A stretch of DNA of 64,000 bases from Pycnopodia helianthoides (Eukaryota; Echinodermata; Asteroidea; Forcipulatida; Asteriidae). The stretch covers positions 17,114,416-17,178,415 of the forward strand of contig CM063249.1 in NCBI GenBank assembly GCA_032158295.1, in the 5' to 3' direction. Of the stretch, positions 38,301 through 46,129 are shown piece by piece (the stretch's first letter is position 1; each line of letters opens with the position of its first letter). Under the pieces are notes generated by a model. That model searched no databases and had not been told where the DNA came from. It saw nothing but the letters and a program-made list of their open reading frames with translations. The position numbers and the translations under genes were made by a program.

Positions 38301-40406
38301 ACAAGTTTCAATGTGATACAAAGAAGTTTTAAGGTTACCATGAGGCAGCTTACCAGCTGCAAGATAAGCTGAATTTTTAAAGTTTAGGTTGAGCCATCTG
38401 TCTTCATCGAGTTGTTGTACACTTATTTGCAGATTTTCGCCATTGAGCTAGTGTCCCATCTCTGCCTTCAGTTTGCTCTGCCGAAGTCACTGAGTGTAGC
38501 CAGACTAGGCGTCAACGTCATGTCGACCCTCCTGACAGGTACGCTAAACAAAAGTCACATCAACGTTTATGTCATCATCACAATAATCTTGGTTGCGCCA
38601 TTTTTTGGAGTCCATGTCCATGTGTGTTAGGCAGTGTAGTGCAAATTTAGGCGACGTGGCATTTACACACTTACCTGTTGACTCCCAAAATGGTGAGCGT
38701 GGCGTAGTGAGTGCACGGTGGTCAGTACTGCCTACACACCCGTTTACACAGTTGTAGTGCTGGCAGTATTTTTTATTCTGCAATGGTAGAAGGGTTTGAA
38801 CCCGGACAATGTCTCCAGAAGGTGTAAGTGAGCTTAATTATACAGCTAGAGGAGTTCCTGGGTTCCTCCCAACCCCCCCCCCCCAACCCCCATCCACCAA
38901 GTTTCCAGGGGAAAGTTTGCAGGAGATGTAGGTGGCTCATGTCTCCCTTTGTAGACTGGAAACAAATCTTTTGGAAGAAGGCCTGCTGGTGTTCTGCGTA
39001 AACACCTGGTATGGGTTGCGACACATTGAATAGCCTTTGCGGCTGTACGCACAGAATATGATACAACATTCTTGCTGAGAGCCTCCAATGTGCAAGATAG
39101 GCAGAGTTTCCAAATTGGCAGCTGTGGCTACGGATGTTGCTAAGGGTGGTACTTAAGGCAGCTTATCAACTCAGAATAAGGTAGTTATCCAGGCACAGCC
39201 ACTATTAACAGCCATACAATGTTTTTTCAAAAAACTTTGGAGACATTTTGAATAGTTCTGACAATTTGTTTTATAATATTCTTCTTCTTTTTAAATTGTA
39301 AAGTGCATCGAGGGATCTGTGATCCATAATGCGCTATATAAATGCTGTTTTTATTATTATTATTATTAATTAAATTTAATGTGCTTTTATTTATCATACT
39401 GTATTTCAGCATTTTTTAGACCTCTTGCATAGGCCGCTGCCATCACCGAGGTCAAACAATGGAAATAGGCTAAGCCTTTACGCACTATGCACAACTCTCA
39501 GCCATTGATAGGTCTTCCTTTGACCTCAGTGAGGGCACTGTTTGAGCTTGTGAGGTCATGAGCAAAGGGAGGTCTACATTACTCTGTTCATCATGTCATT
39601 TGTTGTTTTTTGTGAACGTTTACAGTCCTACCAAGTGAGAAATTGTGTCAGTTCTTCCTGCCCACACTGCCCTCGTTGGTGCGAATATGCCAGGCTTTCC
39701 CTCCGATGTACGAAGATGTTACGTCTCTCCTCACACAGATCGGTCGTATGTGTACATCCCGTATGGCCACAGTGAACAGTCCAATGGCAACTGGTAAGTG
39801 CAGGCAGCATGGAAATAAATACCCGAGACTGCCGAGTGCCTCTGAGTGAGTTTGCTGTGAGATCACCCGTGCATGCAGAATTCTTCGTTTGCACTGTCCT
39901 TAGTCAAGTTTACCCTGGAAATTTGGCAGTCCTGAGCCAGTGCTTGACCTTGAGGTTCGGCCATTTAAGGGAGTTCCAATCCCCTTCAATATGATGGTAG
40001 GGGCTGTCCACTGCATTCCAGCAAGCTGCCATTTTAGCCGTATGCCATGGTTCAGCATACCCATTGGATTGATCTGATAAATATTCCAATACGCACGCAT
40101 CAAGTGCTGTCAAAACTGTTTGTCCACACTCGACATAGAGAGTGAAGCCCTTAATATACAACTAGTGCTACATAGGAATTTACCTTTTTATATTAAGTAT
40201 CAAAGTTAATGTGCGTTTTGGGGTTTGTGTTTTGTTACTTTTCAGGGCTGGACAGCAGTAGTGCAGGCCTGTTCATTGCCAAGGACAGGCAGAGACTGCC
40301 AGAGCATCTGAACCTGCGTAACAGTGACCGAGTGCTGCACATGGCCGTGGAAAACACCTTCAGAGATATCGTCAAACTCGCCGTAGTCAACAAGAAAGTC
40401 TTCTAA
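23388..40406 (+). CDS. INTS2: Integrator complex subunit 2
   Basis: 22 coding exons join in phase to 1145 residues (human about 1204): 23388-23671, 24459-24591, 25382-25481, 26345-26458, 26840-26970, 28124-28297, 28671-28846, 29797-29931, 31182-31250, 31656-31770, 32065-32133, 33204-33338, 33962-34262, 34485-34772, 35421-35622, 36215-36331, 36619-36859, 37090-37200, 37864-37971, 38433-38538, 39626-39793 and 40246-40406. INTS2 is a helical scaffold subunit of the nuclear Integrator complex, which cleaves snRNA 3' ends and terminates paused transcripts. Diagnostic stretches: GLEVVNSIVALLSVDFNALE (exon 1), NGERQDEESYGGRRR (5), LPGLAVALSLDHN and SGLLLGSN (6), IIDLVCSTLGMK (10), LPLTVAGIPSMHICLDFIPEL-like (19), ALPKSLSVARLGVNVM (20), FLPTLPSLVRICQAFPPMYED (21). 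Exon 14 has a basic patch KKRKKRSG, a possible nuclear signal that I do not recall in human INTS2. The introns are full of repeats, listed separately. Identification and frame are secure; a few borders could be off by a codon. Confidence 0.96.
23940..24135 (+). repeat. Dispersed repeat in INTS2 intron 1
   Basis: Inverted partner of 21600-21790: shared TTTTCCCTGGAATAATTCT, a CTTGTCTTCTCTCTTTGG-like segment and CTTCACAACCAGAATATA. No clear termini. Confidence 0.55.
24715..24835. mobile_element. AGCCATTTTGAGATATGG foldback MITE, second copy
   Basis: Lies in INTS2 intron 2. Begins AGCCTTTTTGAGATTATGG and ends CCATATCTCAAAATGGCT; the interior is the reverse complement of the copy at 11809-11931 (GTTTGGGTGTATACAGAC, TTTACCCAAACCTAATAG). 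Confidence 0.75.
25490..25965. repeat. About 116-bp tandem repeat in INTS2 intron 3
   Basis: CCCTCCTACTGTCCGACCAT or a variant recurs at about 25493, 25605, 25721, 25841 and 25938 (steps 112, 116, 120, 97). Units share AATGGATTAACTATGCCAGC and TGATATCATGTGGTGA. Open frames across the array are artefacts. The array starts about 10 bases after the exon 3 donor. Single dispersed copies occur at 26735-26805, 28385-28510 and, inverted, about 34985-35105. Confidence 0.85.
26466..26644. mobile_element. CAGGCCTG foldback repeat, intron 4
   Basis: Bounded by CAGGCCTG at 26466-26473 and 26637-26644. The interior has GGAGGCAATTGCCTCCGTTG and GTGCCCCTTAAAA, related to the copies at 7235-7365 and 28938-29100. 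It begins eight bases after the end of INTS2 exon 4. Confidence 0.6.
27191..27490 (+). repeat. tRNA-derived SINE (family A) split by a MITE
   Basis: A box TAGCTCAGTTGGTAGAGTGC at 27201-27220; B box AGTTCAAATCC at 27440-27450; tail TTTTTCTTTGTTCA at 27463-27476. Between the boxes, where a tRNA anticodon arm would lie, sits a complete foldback MITE (27236-27429). Removing it restores normal A-to-B box spacing, so the MITE inserted into an existing SINE. Confidence 0.75.
27236..27429. mobile_element. GGGCCCAATTTCATAGAG foldback MITE nested in a SINE
   Basis: Left end GGGCCCAATTTCATAGAG then CTGCTTAAGCAC; right end TGCTTAAGCAGCTCTAAG then AAATTGGGCCC. 194 bp. Same family as 6768-6905 and 30056-30244. 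Confidence 0.85.
27630..27769. mobile_element. GGGGCCGATTTCACAAAG foldback MITE
   Basis: 140 bp in INTS2 intron 5. Left end GGGGCCGATTTCACAAA, right end TTTTGTGAAATCGACCCC. The interior consists of short palindromic repeats of GACTAGTC, CTTAAGTT and TAGGAC, so the whole element can fold on itself. Confidence 0.8.
28385..28510 (+). repeat. Dispersed copy of the 116-bp repeat unit
   Basis: GTCAACCCTCCTACTGTCCG, AATATCATCCACAGTGG, AAACTATGCCAGCATGC and ATGTGGTGAATGCATC follow the order of one unit of the array at 25490-25965. Located in INTS2 intron 6. Confidence 0.75.
28938..29100. mobile_element. CAGGCCTG-type repeat, intron 7
   Basis: Begins CAGGCCTGGAATTTAATG. The interior GGGGCACCAAGGCCAAGACC and GGCCATGGCCTCCATGT is the reverse complement of parts of the copy at 7235-7365. 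The right terminus is degraded. Confidence 0.55.
29383..29645. mobile_element. 245-bp foldback element with 9-bp target duplication
   Basis: The element 29392-29636 is flanked on both sides by AATGCCATA (29383-29391 and 29637-29645). Its outer arms are TAGTCTTGGTTCCAAGACG, a short mismatch, then CAGTTGTGTAGTCAC, mirrored at the right. Inner arms CGAACCACTCGCCACTAGAG then GGCGCTAT are mirrored by ATAGCGCCCTCTAGTGGCG. A 9-bp duplication suggests a Mutator-like transposase. Located in INTS2 intron 7; no coding sequence. Confidence 0.85.
30056..30244. mobile_element. GGGCCCAATTTCATAGAG foldback MITE, diverged
   Basis: The left end GGGCCCAATTTCATAGAG is intact; the right end TCTGTGAAAATGGACCC is mutated. 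The interior TTACCAGCCAAAATACCATG and GGTATCCTGCTCATTTTTGC matches the family. INTS2 intron 8. Confidence 0.75.
31334..31630 (+). repeat. tRNA-derived SINE, family B (degraded head)
   Basis: Contains TTAAGCAAGACACTTAACC, GTCCTTCGGACGGGACGTA, GTGTAACGCACGTAAAAGAA and a 3' end GTGCGCTAAATAAGACTAT with ATTATTATTAGTATT, as in the reverse complement of 10452-10858. A 22-base segment around TAAGCAAGACACTTAA is locally duplicated. INTS2 intron 9. Confidence 0.6.
32630..33074 (-). repeat. Dispersed repeat ending AGTATACCTTCCCTTTAA
   Basis: The right end, TTTTAGAGTGATTACCAATA followed by GTATACCTTCCCTTTAA, is the reverse complement of the fragment at 8736-8765. The left limit is uncertain. It is followed by four short repeats of about 20 bp (ATTATAAACCGGATTAA-type, 33073-33165). 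INTS2 intron 11. Confidence 0.45.
33073..33165. repeat. About 20-bp tandem repeat (GTGTATTATAAACCGGATTA)
   Basis: Four to five near-identical units of GTGTATTATAAACCGGATTA, the last diverged (ATTATTAACCGGATAAC). It lies at the terminus of the preceding repeat, about 40 bases before INTS2 exon 12. Confidence 0.75.
34985..35105 (-). repeat. Inverted dispersed copy of the 116-bp unit
   Basis: GCAGGCTGGCATAGTTCACT, CCACAGTGGATGATATTGAA and TGGTCAGACAGTAGGAGGGT are the reverse complement of segments of the 25490-25965 repeat. INTS2 intron 14. The long open frame crossing it is incidental. Confidence 0.7.
35896..36175 (-). repeat. SINE family B fragment
   Basis: Contains ACGAAGCAATTACGGTTAAG, TGCCTTGCTCAAGGGCACAA and GTGTCACGACGTGAGC, as in family B bodies. 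INTS2 intron 15; ends are approximate. Confidence 0.5.
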
Positions 40407-40731
40407 AACCCGAAACCCGTCATATTGGACAAAAGACATTCCAGCACACACACATCCAGCCAGCAGACATCTCCCACGCATCACCGGTCGAGGACAGCTC
40501 GGATCCTCTCCGGCCCTACTTAAGACTCATCATTATCATCAGTCCAGCATTCTCCTGAAGACGAGCACAGTATACTGTTCAAAACATCAAGACCACAACA
40601 ACGGCTCGTTTTAGAGCCAACTCTAAGAGATTTACACATGGTTGTACCCACAAGTTTACTAGTAATAGTTTACTGCCATCATCTACTCCATGCAAAGCTT
40701 CAAATGTCACCAAAAACAGAAAGCGCCTCAC

Positions 40732-40762
40732 AATAAAAACTATAAAACCTAAGCCAATAAAA
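40732..40762 (+). terminator. INTS2 poly(A) signals
   Basis: Two AATAAA hexamers at 40732-40737 and 40757-40762, 326 and 351 bases past the INTS2 stop. Either could direct cleavage. Confidence 0.55.
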
Positions 40763-43209
40763 TACTTAAACTTTAACCCCCTGCAAGTATACACCAAGAA
40801 TAACTGGGGACACAGGTCTTAAAGTCCGATATGTCAAATCCCATGACACAAATGTAGATGAATTGGATTCTCAATCATGCATTTTGTGTAGAGAAGGACT
40901 CAGTGCTTTGCAGAGCAGAGTGCACTGTCTTGCCTTATTTTTCATCAAGGTGTCTTTGCTAAGCACTTGGTTTGTGGGTGAGGCTTACATTTTTTCAAAT
41001 CCACCATTCGAAAGAAAGAGGTAATTAATCGGCTGATAAAGACATAGCCGGCGCTAATAACAAACAATGCAATCAATACATATGGTACTCAATGTAAACT
41101 CTATTAGTACGCCTGAAGCATATTTGCGAAGCGTCCTATATTTATCAATATAGGTCTCCTATATTTATCATTTGAGTGTCTGAACAGTATACATGGCAAA
41201 ATAAAGTGTGACACGTGACGCATGAACTACAAATCAAATGACAAGGTTCTATAAGTGTGGTAAATAGTAACAAATGTTTCACCCAGTTTACAAAATACAC
41301 CATCATCACTTACACTCAGCAATACAACTGATGAGAACTCATTAAAAGTAGTGAAACCCAACCAAAAGGTCACAATGTGACTAAAAAATTTCAAAAAATG
41401 TTCAGTAAGAATCTACAACTTTTACCGTTAAAGACTTGTGTTTTAGCTTAAACACGATTGCGACCATGTCAAACCAGAAATATTGCACCAGAAGTACCAT
41501 CGCTGTACCTTATAGATTAGGAAATGTTGAGACTTCTGTTTAAATGAAATAAATAATGTATATTGTATGTATATAAAGTCAAGTGTATTTTCTACACATG
41601 TTGTATTAAAGAAATGTACGGGACATGAAGTTTCTGTCTCAGTTGTTGGATGTGTGTAGTTTGGAAGTTAAATTGATATTGTGTATCATTCTACTCCGGG
41701 TGAGTTACTGATGATGTCAAGAAGCAAACATTTCGAGATTTAACTCCGGATGAGTTAACTGATAATGTCAAGAAGCAAACATGCCTTCAATAGACTCCTT
41801 GAATATGACGCCACACATGCCCAAAACAGTCCCCTCACGGAGGTCGATAAAGAGCTATCACTTTGTGAGGGTCGTGCGCTGCCCATACACGTTCGCACGT
41901 GTTTCCATTGTTTAACATCAAAGATGGCGGCCATTGCAAGGGGTCTTTTTTAATACTGATTCATTTGTGAGCTGGATTTTTTTAATAATGTCTGGTACAA
42001 TGACTTGATATGTCACAAAGGAACACTCAAATTTGATTCCCCAGACTAAACACGGCGTTGCTAAGTCACATGGTTTGGAGGACACGTTTGTATCTCATTG
42101 GCTAGTCAATACTATGTCACACTCACACGCATCTGCTGTACGCACAAGGTTTTTGATACTCCAGGCTCCAAAGCTGGCATTCGGTACCCAAAATCACTCA
42201 TTTCATCAATTCTTATGACAGAAACTAACAATTCTGACCAGACCTCCAGACTCTGCAAAACATTACCGGAAGGCAAATTAAAAAAACTCTTTTTGCATGC
42301 ATAAATTCTCAAAAAAAACCCACCTTGCTCAATTCTTGAAGCCAGTTTGCAATTTGTTTGTTTCATACCACACGCTGGCTATCGCATACACGTATAATGT
42401 ATAGGCGCCTTCGCAAACCCCTTCACTGTTAACCCCGTAGTGTGGTACAAACAAAATGCAGCCAGTTTGTGCGGAAGTGGGCGTGGCTAACAGTGGAACT
42501 ACGTCACACTTAAGGTCATGTCACAAACATTTTTGTTTACAGGCAACTTGGAGGCAACCAACTGCACTGCATGCACAAGGAACACTTCGGCAGCACAAGA
42601 GACACTATTTTGGTCATTGTACCAATACTCCCAAAGAATTGCCACAACTTATCGATTTTTAACCCGTGCGTGGTCCTTGTGTTTTTAATTAGCAACACAC
42701 GCTCTCTTCACTGAAGGACGACTCAGCAAATTTCATTTGAGCTGCCAAAAGCACACGATTTTGCTAACAGCAAGAAAAAATTCAGGGTTACCAGGAAAAC
42801 CCACATTGCAGTGTATAGTATTTGTGACTGGTATCATATGATTATTTGCTAAGCAGACAATTGCTAAGCAGACAAGCAACATCTTCTGCTTAGCATCTTT
42901 AAGATTATTTGGCCTCATACAAAAATTTCCCACCAAGCTAGTTCTTGCCTTTGCATCGATTTTTCAAAATGGGCGCGTGTTTCAGATATTTAAAGTCGAA
43001 CTGACTCCATCTGCTCGTTTTGAAAGATTAAATTCATTCCCATCTTGTTTTCAACATATACCACAAAACAACCATTGGACAGATTCAGCAAATGTGGTGG
43101 ATGTTTTGGTGTCTATTAAAATAGAAACAGGGTTGATGGGCAACATGATGGGCATCTTATAACCATATTTGTTCCAGGTTTTTGTATAATGGTGTTTATA
43201 TGTTTTTTT

Positions 43210-45127
43210 CACGGGCTGTCTTAAAAGCATGTCTGGTAAATTTGCTCGTCAGAAACGCCCCAATATTTCTCTGATAATTCTCTTTCATGTTTAACTTTCT
43301 TCCAAGCAAAATGTGATAGACAAATGTCTCCCCAAAGCTCGTCAGATTCGTGTTTTAGAATAAAGTATCGCGAGGCTACCAAGGCTAAGTGTGCCTGCTG
43401 ATTAGGTTTTTATATAAATCATTGCTTTAGTCTTTCGTAAGAATTGTTTGCTCATAAAAATCCCAATACTTCCCTGATAATTAAATTAAAAAGATTTTCA
43501 AACACAGCTCGCCCAACCTTCGTAAAGGTTCGTGTTTCAGAATCAAATATTGCGAGGCTTCCGAGGCATAGGCATGGTTGCCAAATTAGTTGACCTATTA
43601 TGAGCCTCATCACAGACGTAAGTAGATTGGAAGACGGGGGAAGGGATCTCAGTCTAATTAGTTACTCTGAGCTTCAAACTTACCAAGGTTTGATAATGAT
43701 AACAAAACAACAACAACAACAACAAAACCAACAACACAACAAACAACAACAACAAAGAAACCCATTCATCTTGTTCTCATGAAGTTTAAATGAACTGGTG
43801 CTAATGAAATGGAGACAACGTCGACACTTTACGAGAGGTACTTTGACTAATATAGAAAATTGAGGTCAATACTCATGGAGTATTTCACAACCCCCCCCCC
43901 GGCGTAATATTTCAAGTCACATTTCATGACGACAACATTTGACGTCAAATTTCATGTCCTTTGAACAGCAAATCTTATACGACTGCTATACTCCCAGTGG
44001 TGAAATATTGGCGTGAATAGTTTTTGTTGGTCAGTTTAAATGCTTTTTCTTCCCGACTTTGTTTAATTCAGACAGAAATGAACTTCTTGTTTCGGTCAAA
44101 ATCACGTCATCCATTTGTTCCACCTCCAATTGTTGAAAACTGGGCAAGTAGGCAATGATGTTGGGGTGTAGTTTGGCAGATCAGGGCGGGCTGTCTTAAA
44201 ACGCATGTCTGGTAAATTTGCTCGTCAGAAACGCCCCAATATTCTCTGATAATTCTCTTTCATGTTTAACTTTCTTCCAAGCAAAATGTGATGGACAAAT
44301 GTCTCCCCAAAGCTCGTCAGATTGTGTTTTAGAATAAAGTATCGCGAGGCTACCAAGGCTAAGAGTGCCTGCTGATTAGTTTTTATATAAATCATTGTTT
44401 AGTCTTTCGTAAGAATGTTTGCTCATAAAAATCCCAATACTTCCCTGATAATTTTTTTAAAATGATTTTCATACACAGCTCTGCCCAACCTTAGTAAAGG
44501 TTCGTGTTTCAGAATCAAATATTGCGAGGCTTCCGAGGCTAGGCATGGTTGCAAATTAGTTGACCTATTATGAGCCTCATCACAGACTGTAAGTAGATTG
44601 GAAGACGGGGGAAGGGATCTCAGTCTAATTAGTTACTCTTGAGCTTCAAACTTACCAAGGTTTGATAAACGATAAAAACAACAAACAACAACAAACAACA
44701 ACAACAAAGAAACCCATTCATCTTGTTCTATGAAGTTTTAAATGAACTAGTGCTGATGAAATGGAGACAACGTCGACACTTTACGAGAGGTACTTTGACT
44801 AATATAGAAAATTGAGGTCAATACTCATGGAGTATTTCACACCCCCCCCCCGGGGTAATATTTCAAGTCACATTTGCATGACGAAACATTTGACGTCAAA
44901 TTTCATGTCTTTGAACAGCAAATCTTATACGACTGCTATACTCCCAGTGGTGAAATTAGACGTGAATAGTTTTTTTGTGGTCAGTTTTAAATGTTTTTTC
45001 TTCCCGACTTTGTTTAATTCAGACAGAAATGAACTTCTTGTTTCGGTCAAACAATCCGTCACCCAATGGTTGAAAACTGGGCAAGTAGGCAATGATGTTG
45101 GGGTGTATTTGGCGGATCAGGGCCGGG
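43210..45127. repeat. Tandem duplication of about 0.95 kb
   Basis: Copy 1 (about 43210-44190) and copy 2 (about 44191-45127) run in the same order: CTGTCTTAAAA, GTCTGGTAAATTTGCTCGTC, GCGAGGCTTCCGAGGC, GAAGACGGGGGAAGGGATCT, a CAA-rich microsatellite, GGAGACAACGTCGACACTTT, a C tract, and GGGCAAGTAGGCAATGATGT. The offset falls from 976 at the left to 937 at the right because copy 2 carries many small deletions. A related but diverged segment follows near 45440-45600. Confidence 0.9.
43709..43762. repeat. CAA microsatellite
   Basis: An interrupted run of CAA triplets inside copy 1 of the tandem duplication. The matching tract in copy 2 (about 44676-44710) is shorter. Confidence 0.85.
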
Positions 45128-46129
45128 CCTGTTAAAAAATATTAAAATAACAAGGTTGCTATTTGGCACGCATGTGCTCATGTTTGGTACCTATGGGGAC
45201 CAAAAAAAAAAGGAAAATAAAAGGTCTCCATAAGGGATTCTAAAAAAAATAATAATAATTTTGTGTACAAAGTCAATTGGAAGACGTTCAGTACTTGGAC
45301 AAAGGACAGAACAAAAGATGTCTCCACAGGGATGCATATTTGAGAATGTGTGAACAAACACAAATGATCTTTTGGATGTTTTTCTTTTTCCCAAAGAGTA
45401 TTGTCAGGACCAGAATAATTCTCTGATATCTCCACTCTCTTCTTTATTCCAAATGTGATTAGGAAAGCTCCACCAAACCTTGTACAGGTTCCTGTTATAG
45501 AATTAAGTCTCGCGAGGCGTCCAAGCCCGGGCATGGTTGCCAATTAGTTGACCTACATTGTGCCCGAGCCTCATTACACAGTGTGCAGATTGCCACTGGT
45601 GTAAGCTGAGCTTATCGATTGGAACTATTTTTTTCCTACGGTGACCAACTTATGCAATTAAGTCGAATTCACTTTAAAAAAACACAAAAAAAACACACAT
45701 AAATACATAACTAAAATTTTAATTGACTTCCAGGCATCGAGCTCATGTTTCAAGACCGAGGGACTGAATCTAGAGCTTCTAGTTTGAACACGTGACCATG
45801 CCTAGGCCTACTTCCAACAAAAGACACGAAAACAAAAGAACCCTTCAACCAAAGCGAGGAGGACCGTGTTGCAACTAATGGAATAATATTCAGGTTTAGA
45901 GCTCCACCAACAGCAAAACATTTATAGGGCTATGCGTTGGTTGAGTCTGACGCAATCACAGTTGCTCTGACAGTTTTATTGGTTTATATCTACAAAATTC
46001 GCTTGAATAAACAATCAATATTTCTACCACCTGTGATTTGAATGAGTTAAACGTAAGAAAACGCCACAATCTGCATCGATAAAGAGATTATTTACTGTCA
46101 CTTGGAATTGTCACTTTCACGGCTTCATC

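Larger units (their letters stand above)
40407..46129. other. INTS2 3' UTR and repeat-rich gap before the FReD array
   Basis: About the first 330 bases are probably INTS2 3' UTR. After that I see no gene. Contents include a 58-bp local duplication (41692-41790, ACTCCGG(G/A)TGAGTTA and GATGTCAAGAAGCAAACAT), a degraded AATAGACC-type MITE (about 41789-41952), a degraded foldback MITE (42735-42920), and a large tandem duplication (43210-45127) with a more diverged third copy up to about 45600. Small frames are unconvincing. Confidence 0.6.
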
